Shown here: piece by piece, positions 1 through 10,639 of the stretch | Layout of the letters: each line of letters starts with the position of its first letter | Numbering within the stretch: the first letter of the stretch is position 1 | Origin: Atherix ibis | Lineage: Eukaryota; Arthropoda; Insecta; Diptera; Athericidae | Length of the DNA stretch: 64,000 bases | Assembly: GCA_958298945.1 (NCBI GenBank) | Contig: OY282609.1 | Span: 9,468,326 to 9,532,325, forward strand | Reading direction: 5' to 3' | Program-made: the position numbers and the translations under genes | The notes under the pieces: model-generated | The model's database searches: none | The model's input: the letters and a program-made list of their open reading frames with translations, nothing else | What the model was told of the DNA's origin: nothing

Positions 1-120
1 GCTTTTGCTGTCAGTTACCCGATAAAGACGCACTCTTTTGTTTAAATTTTCCATGACTGTGTTGAATAAATGTGGCTGAATTTTATTGATACATCGCTCA
101 ACTTCCTCCTAATCCATTTA
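1..120 (-). pseudogene. Tc1/mariner-like transposase, C-terminal fragment
   Basis: The minus strand reads HLFNTVMENLNKRVRLYR followed by VTDSKS, which resembles the C-terminal tail (LLNTVMEN-type) of an IS630/Tc1-mariner transposase group. It runs off the left edge of the window. Its more N-terminal part appears at 440-655, so a Jockey fragment (137-430) lies between two pieces of one decayed transposase. No complete frame remains. The family call rests on remembered motif similarity. Confidence 0.45.
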
Positions 121-136
121 ACAAACTCTGTTCGAT

Positions 137-430
137 GTGTGTGGTCAGTAGGCTTCAGTTCTTGAGGCAATTGAACTTTCGTGAGAATACACTGTTTTGG
201 GACACCCCATATCTTAATGGCAGTGAAATACCATAATACCCTTTTTTTCGGTGTCTAGATCTTGCCCTACTGAAACCAATATGAACTTACAAACTAAAAC
301 TTTCTCACTCTGCTTAGCTGTCCAATTCCCTTAAAATTTAATCTCTTGACTCCAAAATAAATTAATGATACTCCCTTTTATTTTTGCAATAGTCTTGTTC
401 ATTTGGGCCTTAAAGTTCTTTATCTTCGGT
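137..430 (+). mobile_element. Jockey-clade LINE remnant, copy 1 of a tandem pair
   Basis: The plus strand carries a compressed C-terminal part of a Jockey-type ORF2: a stretch like PYLNGSEIP, then the WTYGL-type block (here MNLQTKT), then a remnant of the 'NSxIHRDL' block. Large internal deletions and stops make it non-coding. The same arrangement recurs at 680-1085, offset by about 541 bp, so the segment was duplicated after it degenerated. Elements of this clade insert by target-primed reverse transcription. Confidence 0.45.
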
Positions 431-439
431 CAAAAAAAA

Positions 440-655
440 AAATAAAGAAAGAAGTGACATTAGATAAACCTTAGACTTCAGAAAAACTCGAAGAAAAAAG
501 TTCACGTTGTAGATGCGTTTGTTTTTCAACAATAACACGTGGATTTTCTGAACCCCATGTGTGATAATTTTGTCGATTAACCGAGTCATCAAGATGGTAA
601 TGAGCAGCTCATCGCTAAAGATAATTGTGTTCAACTTGTTGTTGTTCCATAATCT
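440..655 (-). pseudogene. Tc1/mariner-like transposase, catalytic-core fragment
   Basis: The minus strand contains FSDE, and one frame over VNRQNYHTWGSENPRVI. Together they match the 'FxDExxFHLxxxVNRQNxRxWGxENPxVI' block around the first catalytic aspartate of one IS630/Tc1-mariner transposase group. A frameshift separates the two parts. It is probably the same element as 1-120, split by the Jockey remnant between them. Non-functional. Confidence 0.5.
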
Positions 656-679
656 ACTTTAATGAACTCCATTCGCTAT

Positions 680-1085
680 GTGTGGTCAGTAGGCTTTAGT
701 TCTGAATTTTTAATCATGAAGATGCAAATCTTTTGTAAGAATATACAGCGAAAATTATTGGGACTCTCCATATTTTACTGGCAGTGAAATACCACAAAAC
801 ACTATTGTTCGGTGCCTAGAAAAAGATTTTACCCTATTGAAACAAATATAGACTTACGAACTAGAATATTGTTGTTCTGCTCCTCTGTCCAATTCCGTTA
901 GGATTTAATCTCTTGACTCAAAAATAAATTATTGATACTCACTTTTATATTCGCAATAGTATTGTTCATTTGAACCTTAAACTTCCTTACATTCATTATA
1001 AAAAGTTTCACTCTCGCTTTTTCAATCGTACTAATCCCCTTTTTTAAGAATCTATAAACATCGGTGGACACCTTAAGCATCACTA
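680..1085 (+). mobile_element. Jockey-clade LINE remnant, copy 2 of a tandem pair
   Basis: Across frames the plus strand reads YFTGSEIPQNTIVRCLE, then LKQI-TYELEYCCSA, then a degraded 'NSIVHLNLK...HYKKFHSR' block. These match the C-terminal half of Jockey ORF2 (WTYGLxLWG and RYKKFHSR motifs seen elsewhere in this window). The YADD region is deleted and frames shift repeatedly. Shared openings such as TGTGGTCAGTAGGCT show homology with 137-430. Confidence 0.5.
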
Positions 1086-1210
1086 TTCCCGCAATTATTT
1101 GTAAAATTGTTTTTAGTTTTTATTTTTTTTTAGATAGACTTCTTGCAAATTTAAACTTATATCAAAAGGCTAAACAATTTTTTTGGGATTTGTAAATTAT
1201 ATATAATTAA

Positions 1211-1991
1211 CCAGGGGTATAAGCCTCAATCCGCTGTTTTTTAGTTAAAAACATATTTTTCCCATCTCCCGAGTAATTTTGGAAAATGGGTGCCGCATAA
1301 ATTTAACGATAGGCAGATGGAGCGACGCCAAAAGAAAGTCGTTCCTGCATTGGATTGTGACAAGTGATGAAAAGTGGATATTTTTCGAGAATTCTAAATG
1401 CAAGAAATCGTGAGTTGATCCCGGCCAACTATCAACATCTTCCCCAAGACCAATTCGCTTCGGGCGGAAGATGATGCTGTGCGTTGGGTAGGATCAGCAG
1501 GGTATCGTCTACTATGAGATGTTGAAACCTGGTGAAACTGTCAATGCCCACCGCCACCACCAACAACTGATCAAATTGCACCGTGCTCTGCGTGAAAATA
1601 GGACAGATTATCAACAAAGACATGACAAGCTGATTTTCCTCGACGACAACGTACCATCGCACACGTCAAAAATGGTCCAAAACTACTTGAAGACACTCAA
1701 CTGGGAGGTGCTATCCTACCCCTCTTATTCATCAGACTTGGTCCCTTCCGATTACCACTTGTTTTCGTCGAAGGGCCATGCACTCGCTGAGCAGCACTTC
1801 GATTCTAACGAAGACATCCGAAAATGGCTTTATGAGGGTTTTGCCTCGAAAGAGAAGGAATTCTTTTGGCGTGGTATCCACAAATTGCCCGAGAGACGGA
1901 AAAAATGTGTAGCTACCAAGGGCAAGTACTTTAAATAAATTTGATTTTGCTTTCTATGAAAAAAACAGCGGATTTAGGCTTATATACCTGG
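1211..1991 (+). mobile_element. Mos1-like (mauritiana-type) mariner, deleted copy A
   Basis: The ends are inverted repeats: CCAGGGGTATAAGCC on the left and GGCTTATATACCTGG on the right, each followed inward by a CCGCTGTTTTTT block. The right flank has the expected TA; the left flank reads AA. At about 780 bp the element is far shorter than a full mariner (about 1.3 kb). The N-terminal DNA-binding part of the transposase is deleted. Copies B (18247-18971) and C (51804-52450) belong to the same family. Confidence 0.85.
1281..1938 (+). pseudogene. Mos1-like mariner transposase pseudogene
   Basis: A broken frame begins at WVPHKFNDRQMERRQ and continues through IVTSDEKWIFFENSKCKKS, then an open stretch from 1519 to 1938. 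The three acidic positions can be seen: TSDEKW, FLDDNVPSHT and VPSDYHLF, with 34 residues between the second and third (DD34D). Damage includes loss of about the first 110 codons, a deletion-frameshift after ERRQ, and two Trp-to-stop changes (before VDPG and before DQQG). It ends with GKYFK and a stop just inside the right inverted repeat. Mobilisation by this copy is impossible. Confidence 0.85.
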
Positions 1992-3564
1992 TAAAACAAA
2001 ATTTCTAAATTGTTAGCAACTATTTTGAATGTTAATAAGAAATTTTCAACAAAGTTCAGTTTACATAATTGCCATATAAAACCTGTTATATTCAAAAATC
2101 GATGAAAATTTTCTACAAAGAAAAATAAATTAATTTAGTTAGAAATTTTCATATAAATGTTTGATATTCCTGTGGGTGCAGTTTTACAGGTAAGCTACGA
2201 GTACTTAACCTTTTCACATCTTGCTGTACTGCAAAGTAGACATTCTTCGAAAAGTGCAAATGGAAAAAAAAACCAGCAATGAAAATTTACATTTAACCCT
2301 TAAGGATATATACTTCCTTTGAATAAGATTATTTCTATTTAATTCAGATGTAATATTTGGAGAAAAAAAAAACAAGAAAAACTAAAAACATATTAAATAT
2401 TTACACTTCTGTGAGTTTATAAGCGATCTAAATAAATATTTAACTTTCATCACATGCATATCTGTTTGGTTAAAATTTTTATAGATACAGCAAAATTTAT
2501 GGTATTTTTCTACTTAATGGTAGATAATAGATTTGATTTAGTTTTTTTTTTTCTTCTTGTAAAGATTTATTTATCTAAGAAAAGTACTTTGAAGTTTTTC
2601 CACGTGTGGAAGGATATTTTACCAAATGTTTTTTTTTTGTATTTTTTGCTGTTTAAACTAAAATAAAAAAAATTTCAAAAAAAAAAATAACTTTTTAAGC
2701 TTTTATAAATAAATTTTTTAGTGCAGAAATAATGTTTAAATTGAATTCAAATTATTTGAAATATTTTGCTACTTTAGCAGGAAATCTGTTGAAAGGAAAT
2801 TTTCGCATTTCAATATAGTAAGGACATTTCTTTGTTTAGTAGTTGTTTCAATAAATTAATTAGATTTTCACTCTGAAAATTGCTAATTAAAATATTTAAA
2901 GAACATGACAACTTCTACTAATGATATTTATTAGCATTTCTATTTTCAAGGATTAGTTTGGATAAGAAATTATTTGTAGTGAATGTTATTTGTACAGGAT
3001 TTGAATGCGACTGTGAACGTAGCAAATTAATATGGAAATCTTTTAAATGTACTCATTTGTCTTGTTGACACTGATATACCTACAAAATGTCATTGAAAAT
3101 TCAATTATCAATTATGAAGTGACATCTTAAAGAAGATGAACCAACAGAAAGATGTCCTTCAATCTTTTTTTTAAAATTTTTTTTATTTTAAATAAAATAC
3201 CATTTTTGTGTTAAAAAATTTTAAATGAAAAAAAAAACGTACTATAAAGGATAATACAGAAGAACGAGGATAATATGCTTATCCTTTTTTGAATTAGATT
3301 GAAAAATAGGATAATCTAGATTTTATTATATTTTTCATGCTGCCATTTACAAGGACAATTGGATAATATAAATATGATTTTAAATAAGGACAATAAGATA
3401 AAGTATATTAAAAAAAAAACCAGTAACCAGTATGCATACAAGGATTCAAAAAAGTGTCAAAACGTCATTTTTTATTTATTCTATTTTTCTTTAAAAATTT
3501 CAGAATTTAGAAAGATTTGAAAAAATTGATTTGTTTTTTAAAATATATTCTTTCTGAGAGACCT
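1992..3564. other. AT-rich gap, no gene recognised
   Basis: Long A and T runs throughout; the longest open frame is about 70 codons (2454-2666) and consists of Phe/Leu/Lys codons expected by chance at this composition. I see no transposase, reverse transcriptase or RNA gene here. Confidence 0.6.
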
Positions 3565-5060
3565 TATTTTTTTTAATTATTTTTTTTTAGATACACGTAT
3601 TTACAACTACAACATAGTAATAAGCAAATTTGAGCAATAGTATTAATTAATTAACTTGAAAGGTTGTGAGGAGTAAACATCCAATGAAGTTCCTTCTGCT
3701 AGCCTGTGTTTCTGTTAGGCCTCAGCATTTTAGTAAATCACGCGACCAATGACGCTTAAGTCTTTGATGGGTATTTCTAGGGAAGGAAATGGAGGATAGT
3801 TCTTGAACAAGAGGATTATTATTATGATTGAGGACATGGGAACGGAACTTTTTATAGCGAGATACTGCCACATCAAAAATAAATGGGGCTTTAAGATCAC
3901 GATGAATAACAGTATTGCGAACATAAAAGGGGGCATCGACAATTTTACGGAGTATTTTTGATTGAAGGGATTGGATTGGATCCCCAGGGTTCTAGTCCGT
4001 ATGTCCATATGGGTTTCAGTAAGGTATTGTATAACAGTACTTTGCTGTCTATAGTAAGTTTGGAACGTTTGTCTAGAAGTCGAAGTAGTTTTAGGTATCG
4101 TATTTTAAGTTCTTGTCTTTTAAGTCTTGCATGTGGGTTCCATGTCAAGCGTTTGTCTAAGTTCAGTTCTAGGTACCAAGCTTCGGTGTGTTGTGGTATG
4201 GCACTGCCATTAAGGTATATGGGAGGGCATGTCTCACGACGGAGAGTGAAAGTTACCTGGATGGATTTACGTTCATTGACTTTTATTCTCCACCTAGTAA
4301 ACCAGTTCTGGAGGGTTTGGATTTGGATTTGGAGAGTTTCGGAAGCATGTTGGGGATTTTTGCTAGATGCAAGGCAGGCCGTATTATCGGCGTATATAGC
4401 AAAGAAGGTATTAGGGAAGATTGGGATATCGGATGTGTAAATGTTGTAGAGGATTGGTCTAAGTAAGCTACCCTGAGGAGCCCCAGCCAATATCGGAGAG
4501 ATCGTTGGAGAGTTCGTTGGATTAATTTATTTGGAAGTGTCGGTTGGAAAGGAATGATCTTAGGATTAGGTAATAGGTGGAAGGAAGGAAGCTCTTTAGT
4601 TTTCAGAGTAGACCCCGATGCAAAACTCTATCAAAAGCTTGACTTATATCAAGAAACACACCGGGACAGTACTCTTTTCTTTCTAAAGAGGATGCAATGA
4701 AATCGACCACTCGATGACACTGCTGGGTAGTGGAGTGTTCGGCGCGGAAACCAAACTAGGTGATTAGGAATAAAATTTGAAGATTCGAGTAGAGGATGTA
4801 AGCAGCGAAGGAGGATTTTTTCAAAGATTTTTGAGAGTACTGGCAGGAGACTTATTGGCCTGTAGGAAGTGTGGCGGTTTATTGGGCTTAGGGATCATTT
4901 TAGTGATTGTAAATTTCCAGAGGATTGGGACATGTGTTGTTCTAAGGATGGAGTTATATATTGTGGCAAGGTATACTATTGCTCTTTTAGGACTAGTAGA
5001 ACTGGGCTATGATCGGAGTTATGATCTAGAATTGAATTAATATTAATATTGGAGGAATTC
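3565..5060 (-). mobile_element. Jockey-clade non-LTR retrotransposon, 5'-truncated
   Basis: The element lies on the minus strand. Its A-rich 3' tail is near 3570-3600 and its 5' truncation point is near 5050, inside the reverse transcriptase domain. Endonuclease and ORF1 are absent. 5' truncation is usual for LINE insertions. A diverged sister copy is at 58860-59720 in the same orientation. I could not identify a target-site duplication. Confidence 0.85.
3722..5040 (-). pseudogene. Jockey ORF2 reverse transcriptase, frameshifted
   Basis: In order on the minus strand: an upstream RT block (RPISLLPVLSKIFEKILL, about 4800-4860), FRAEHSTTQQCHRVVDFI, motif A (FLDISQAFDRV, about 4640), motif B (AGAPQGSLLRPILYN, about 4485), and motif C as YADN near 4385. 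Then come TYGLEPWG, VDAPFYVRNTVIHRDL, SRYKKFRSHV and the C-terminus RLKRHWSRDLLKC with its stop at about 3724. Motif C in active enzymes is YADD or FADD, so the second catalytic Asp is lost. At least three frameshifts (near 4760, 4600 and 3960) also break it. The open part is 3945-4490. Confidence 0.88.
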
Positions 5061-6785
5061 ATGGGACTAGTGAGAGACCTTCTTAAATTTAAAATTTCGA
5101 TTGTGAAAGGTAGCAAAAATAGAATCAATTCTGTTTAAGGGATAAAAAAAAACATTGATGGGAATAAATAATTTTTTGATATTGTAAGAAACCAAGCAAA
5201 AAACTAAAAGTATCTAAACTAAAAATAAAAAATCAAAAAGGATCTAAACCAAATTGTTTTTATTCATCTTCATTATATGAAGATGAACTTCAACCGAAAA
5301 ATGAGTACAAATCGATTGCTTACGTGAGAAAACTTTATTGTAAAGAAAGAAGTGAATAAATTTTGAAGAAAACGTGCAAAAAGGACACCGAAACCCCACC
5401 ATTGCAACTTTCGATATAAATGTTATCATTTTTTCGAAAAGCGTAGAAAATTTCACCTCATTTTGCGAGTTGGGCAAATCGAAGCAATTTATTGGAATAA
5501 ATTTTTCATTTTTATTGAACGCAAGGATATTCGCTACTTGAATTATAAACGGAATAAGAAATGTGATTTCAACGGCCACGGTTACCGTGAATGCATACTT
5601 GTACATCCTTTAAACCATTCAAAATAAAATGAAAAATAATTTTTATGGGAAAATGTACATATTTTTATTCTACGCCACCCCCCCCCCCCCCCCCCCCAAC
5701 AGCTTGTTTTATTATATTTTTCGTGATATATTAATATTTTATATTTTTTCGCGTTATCCTTGAAAATATGGAAACAATTATGAAAAGAAAAGTTTTTCGC
5801 TTCATATTGAAACTGGCAAAATTTCAAAGTTTTCTGAGGAAAACAGCAAAGAAAAAGAAAAAAGCCAACTTCAATTTTGATACTTTTTAAAAGGAAATGG
5901 GTTTTAACCAAGTAAAGAGTCCTTGCTAAAAAAAAGGGGGTTTTTTTATTTAAAAAAAAAGAATTGGAATTTTTTATTTTGTATCTTCTGTACATGGAAA
6001 TATTGAGAAAAATATGTTTTTATTATTGTTTAAAATATTTGCGTTGTAAGGATATTCGTGGCAGTACTTTTTTCGCAGTTAAATTATTTTTTGTTTAACA
6101 TTTCCTTGTTAGTCCTGATTTTTATATTATTTTTTTAATCAATTCTTACTCTTGTGATACCTGGCATCGTTTGTTTTTTTTTTAATTTTTTTATAATTTT
6201 AGTTTTGTTATTAATAATATTTAAAATCTACTACAAATATTTATTATTAAAGATGTTAATTAGGGAGGCCCTAACCTTAACTATTGGGACTTAAATGAAG
6301 GTCACTTTTTATTAGCTTTATAAGTTTCATGGTTATTTTTATTTCAAGTAATGAGGTATGTTCCTAGAGAGAGTCATAAAGGATTAAATTTCTTATAAGG
6401 AAAAAAAAATTATATATCTTTTTCGAGCATGCAAGTTTTTATAACGAGAAGCAGTTTTTTCACGTAGGAAGCGAATTTTGAAGTCACAATGTATGACATA
6501 GTAGCAAATATAATAAGGAGCACACGCAATTTTAATATTTCGCAGGGCTTTTGACAGAATGGCTTGGTTTAACCCTAGAGTTTTGATCTGAATGTGTAAA
6601 TATGTTAATAGGTTTAAGTACTTTATTATTATTATTATTATTTTCTATTGATATCTACAACTAGTTAAAATTACTAACAATTAAATTTTGATGAATGTAA
6701 ATGCAAACAGCCACAAATGGGTTCTCTTCCTAAAGGGTTAAGATGGTATGATAGATGCAAATGGAATTTTTTTTATCTGAAGATG
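5061..6785. other. AT-rich gap with two unrecognised minus-strand ORFs
   Basis: Minus-strand frames at 5244-5606 (120 codons) and 5582-5995 (137 codons) overlap. The first starts MYKYAFTVTVAVEITF with a hydrophobic N-terminus that could be a signal anchor; its body matches nothing I recognise. The second translates straight through a poly-C run as poly-Gly, which argues against coding. A (TTA)n microsatellite sits at about 6622-6643. I do not assign a gene. Confidence 0.4.
5678..5697. repeat. Poly-C homopolymer, 20 bases
   Basis: An uninterrupted run of 20 C in DNA that is otherwise very AT-rich. Similar runs occur at 34286-34301 (16 C) and 44710-44723 (14 G). Length is likely variable, and sequencing error in length is possible. 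Confidence 0.95.
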
Positions 6786-7746
6786 AACAGTTCACGAACA
6801 AATGCAACATTTAGATCACGATCGATAACCGTGTTTCGCATATAAAAGGGGGCTTTGATGATATTACGGAGACTTTGGGATTATAGGGTTTGCATTGGAA
6901 GGGATGCGGAATGCTTAGTCGAATCCTAAAGTTCAAGTCCATAAGTCCATATTGGTTTTAGTATCGTTTTGTATAGTAATAGTTTGCTTTTTGTCATCAG
7001 TTTTGACCTAATGTCTAGGAGATCGAGTAATTGTTTGTATCCTCCATTAAATTCACTTCTTTTTGTATTCAAGTGAAGATTCCAGGTTAACCGTTTGTCA
7101 AATATGAGTCTAAGGTTACGCACGCTCCATTTTTGTGGAATATTACATAATGGTAAGATTTAAGAAGTTCAATTAAATTAAAATTCGGGAATCTGCTCTT
7201 GTCAGAGTGTGAATGTAACTTGAGAAGATTTTTGCTCATTTACACCCATTTTCCACCTTTTGAATCAAGCTTCTAAGAAGTGGGTTTGGTTCTGTAGTAT
7301 ATTAATGGTTGCGAAAGGATCTATGTGGTATGTTAGGATAGTTGTATCATCACAATATATTGCGGTATGGATATTACTGTGACAATGAGTATCATGGGTG
7401 TAAATATTGTAAGGGATTATCAGCTACCGGAAAATATCGGCATGAGAGATAGGATTTTAGTATATAGAAATAACTAGAGCATACGCCTGGAACGCTACTG
7501 GATAGTGGAATGCTTAGCTCTGAAGCCAAACTGATACTGAGTAGTCACACCTTCGTTTTTAGAAATAGAATAAGCACGTCTTAGGAATAATTTCTCTTAG
7601 GTTTTCGATGAAATGGAAAGGAGGCTCATAGGTCTATATGAGATATGAAGGTTTTTGGTTTCGTTGGGTTTTGGGATCATTTTGATTATGGGAAACTTTC
7701 CAAAGGAAGAGGTTTTTTTTTTGGATATTTGCTTATTCATTAAGTA

Positions 7747-9006
7747 CGAGGGTCGTTCTATAAGTCCTTAGAAAAAGATGGAAAAAAACTGTTTTTGAAA
7801 AAAAAATCTCCTTTTAGCTCTATACACTTTTCCAACCGTTTTTCCAAAATTTTTATCCCGTCCAAAAAATAGGATTTCGGAAGTTCTGCAAAATACTCAT
7901 CCGTTTGAGCAATGACGTCCTCGTTGGAAGTGAACTGTCGTCCGCCAAGCCATTTCTTGAGATTGGAGAAAAGAAAATAGTCACTCGGGGCCAAATCTGG
8001 TGAATAAGCGGGATGCTGCAACAATTCCATTCTCAATTCCACAATTTTGGCCATGGAAACAGCGCAGGTGTGCACACGCGCATTGTCCTGATGCAAGAGG
8101 ATTTTTTTCTTCTTCAGATGGGGGCGTTTCTCTTTGATTTCCTCGCTCAACCGTTGCAATAACGACGCGTAATACGCTCCTGTTATTGTTTTTCCTTTTT
8201 CCAAGTAGTCGATAAAAATAATGCCCTGTGAATCCCAAAAGATCGTGGCCATCACCTTGCCGGCCGATGGCACAGTTTGCCTTCTTCGGAGCCCGTTCAT
8301 CCTTGAAAATCCACTGTGATGACTCTCTCTTCGTTTCTGGAGTGTAGTAGTGTATCCAGGTTTCGTCCACAGTAATATATCGACGAAGGAATTCGGCAGG
8401 ATTGCGATGAAAGAGTGCCAACATAGCCTCAGAGTCCACTACACGATTGCGCTTATTCTCCTCTGAGAGCAAACGCGGCACCCATCTTGTCGAAAATTTT
8501 TTCACAGACACTTTTTCATGCAAAATTGAAGCGACTGTACCTTGTGATATGCCCGTGGCCTCAACTAATTCGCGCACTTTAATTCGCCGATCGTTTAAAA
8601 TCAGATCGTGGATTTTGTCGATGATTTCAGAAGTAGACACCTCAACTGGGTGTCCTGAACGATGTTCATCTTTTGTGGATGAACGGCCACGTTTAAATTC
8701 ATTCACCAATTGTAAACCGTCGCAAACACAGGTGCAGATGTGCCATGAACTGCATCCAACTCGGCTTTGATTTCTTTCGGGCTTAAGCCTTTCAAATGGA
8801 GATGTTTGATGACAGCCCTAAAGTCGCTTTGTTCCATTGTTATGCACAAATAAATGTCGTTAACTTTAATCAACGATAGAAATTGACCTATGCTATGGAT
8901 CAAGCTGAAATTTTGACATCTTTCTTGTCGATAATGCTTCTTACAAAAAAAATCTTTACCGAGCGCAATTTCTCGGATTTTCTAAGGACTTATTGAACGA
9001 CCCTCG
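7747..9006 (-). mobile_element. irritans-type mariner, full length, 1260 bp
   Basis: Both ends are clear: CGAGGGTCGTTCTATAAGTC on the left, and the right end reads inward as CGAGGGTCGTTCAATAAGTC, then CTTAGAAAA on both, a single mismatch over about 28 bp. A TA lies at each flank (7745-7746 and 9007-9008), the standard mariner target duplication. The length matches the family (about 1.3 kb). The transposase is on the minus strand. High similarity of the ends and only two frame breaks suggest a recent insertion compared with other elements here. Confidence 0.97.
7758..8837 (-). pseudogene. Mariner DD34D transposase with two single-base deletions
   Basis: It would catalyse cut-and-paste transposition at the element's terminal repeats. 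The chosen start is the ATG at 8837 (MEQSDFRAVIKHLHLKGLSP), which matches Himar1-like N-termini. The N-terminal HTH region is followed by WVPRLLSEEN and the catalytic residues in TVDETWIHYY, LHQDNARVHT and APSDYFLF, with 34 residues between the second and third Asp. Two one-base losses break the frame: one near 8709 after VYNW and one near 8277 after ERAPKKA. Apart from these the protein is about 359 residues, close to the usual 345-350, with no stop and all three catalytic Asp retained. Inactive as read. Confidence 0.95.
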
Positions 9007-9480
9007 TATTTGCGAATCTGACCTCCGTTTTTCGATGTTTTTCGAAGATATCTGACCTCCGTTTTTCCGTTTTAGCTCAGGTTCTATAGGTATTAGGTAG
9101 CGGATGTGTATCTGTTTTGTATTTAAGTAGTCGTCTGATAGCTGTCGCTAAAAAAGGTTATTGAGCAAAATATACTTCAAATGGGAAACCACCATTTTCC
9201 AATAGATGGCGCGAGCAGTAAATTATGGTCCTAAATATTGTATCAGAAGTGTCAAATCGTATGTTTTCCGAAGGTGTCTGCCTTTCGTTGGTCCGTTTTT
9301 GAGCAGGTTCCATCGGTATCAGATAGTGGCTGTTTGTTTTGTATTTTAGTAGTCGTCTAATAGCTGCTTTGAGTGACTTATTAGTTGTCAGTGATCCGGT
9401 GTATTCAGTAAACTTTCCTTTGTTGTTGTTAATTATTTTTTGTTTTACTTCTCGTTGTAGTTGGTTCAGTTTTTTATTCT

Positions 9481-10573
9481 CTTGGTATCCTTAAAAGTTG
9501 CCACTTCGCATTGATTCGATGTGCTTTATTATTTAAAAATTAATAGCTAGGATCCTTTTTTGAATATTGTTAGTCTTGTTTGTTTGCTCATGATTAACCA
9601 TTTGCCATCTAGAAGCCACAAATAGGACTTTTTCGATTAAGAGCAAAGAGTAAAAGTTACATGAACACTTTTTTGTTTCTTTACTTTTTTTTCTCCACGT
9701 TATGAAGTTACTTTTGAAGTTGTAGGATATATTTTGTAAAATATTGTAGGCAGTCAGAGAATTTCCATCTCTTATGATTATGGCTATTTTGTTGGCTACT
9801 AAAGGGTATATTGGATATTATTCCAGATTTATAAAAACCTGCAAAATACCATTGCCAGAGGTACCAGAATTATTATAACCCTAATTTGAGTATAGGTGTA
9901 TCGCCTGTGATACCGAAATTTTTGAATATATAAGAAAAGATGTTTTTGACATTTAAGATGAAATATTTTTTTTAATAAAAGTTTTATTAAACATATTTTT
10001 TTTTTTGGACAGAACTTTTTTTTTTTTATTGATATTCTTATAAAAGTTAAATAATAGATACTTTTTAGTAATAAAAATAATAGAAATAATTTTTTTTGTA
10101 AAAATTGTATTTGTAAAAATAATCAACAAAATTTATAATATTTCTTAAATAATTTTAATATATAAGAAAATATCAAACTTTTACAATTCTCTCTTAAATA
10201 GATGATTCCCTTAAAAAATTAATAAAAAATAATGCTTTTTTGATAAAAGTTTAGCCATTAACGAGCAGATATTTTTGACTGAATCTGTAGGAAAATATTT
10301 ACACATTCCCTTGATATATAAAATTTTATTCAAAAAGTTTTTCATTGTCGTATCATCCAATAAATTTTATATGAAGAAACCCCAAAAAGTTTACTTTTTT
10401 TTCTTTAGAGAAGAAACACTTTTGTGTGTGTAAATGTACATACATATGCATTTGGACAATAAAATAAATCAAGGCAAAGACACATTAATCAATAATTTGC
10501 GACTGAATGATAATTTATGTATGGCAGCCGAATTGTTGAGAAATATTTTATTATTCTTGATATTTTTTCTTAG
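9481..10573. other. AT-rich gap with a short Jockey scrap
   Basis: Mostly A/T runs. At about 9640-9690 the minus strand reads QKSVHVTFTLCS, the RT block following the catalytic motif in the Jockey copies here (compare KSIQVTFTLRRETCP at about 4250). Nothing else is recognised. Intron-like DNA is possible, given the exon-like segment that follows. Confidence 0.45.
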
Positions 10574-10639
10574 CTAAACTGGTCTAAACCAATCGAAACT
10601 TCTAGCCTTGAAGATGATTTTCATGGTTTTCATGGCATA
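10574..10639 (+). CDS. Candidate 66-nt internal host exon
   Basis: A pyrimidine-rich acceptor (TTGATATTTTTTCTTAG) is followed by 66 nt with exactly one open frame, reading LNWSKPIETSSLEDDFHGFH then GI. It ends directly at a consensus donor GTAAGT. The exon is a multiple of three and its codon use is less A/T-driven than its surroundings. I do not recognise the peptide. Inference only: splice-like signals occur by chance in AT-rich DNA, and the next acceptor/donor pair (11348-11406) has stops in all frames. Confidence 0.3.

Larger units (their letters stand above)
6790..9480 (-). mobile_element. Jockey-clade LINE copy interrupted by a mariner
   Basis: Minus-strand LINE sequence flanks the mariner at 7747-9006. 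Downstream of it (6790-7744) is the RT C-terminal region, with LRLIFDKRLTWNLHL, LLDIRSKLMTKSKLLLYK and KPIWTYGLEL at 6926-7123. Upstream (9009-9480) is the linker between endonuclease and RT, with SLKAAIRRLLKYKTN at about 9350-9400 followed by a TDGTC...ADTF block. A second, partial copy of that linker (9045-9165) indicates a local duplication. Frames are broken throughout. The mariner therefore landed in an already resident LINE. Confidence 0.75.

Noticed and set aside
3958..4466. Plus-strand frames over the Jockey copy (160 and 92 codons)
   Set aside because: Antisense of the reverse transcriptase; the minus strand carries GAPQGSLL, YADN and IHRDL motifs in order.
5244..5995. Two overlapping minus-strand frames of 120 and 137 codons as host genes
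   Set aside because: No recognised motif, mutual overlap, and the longer one reads through a poly-C run as poly-Gly. Frames of this size can arise by chance in 64 kb.
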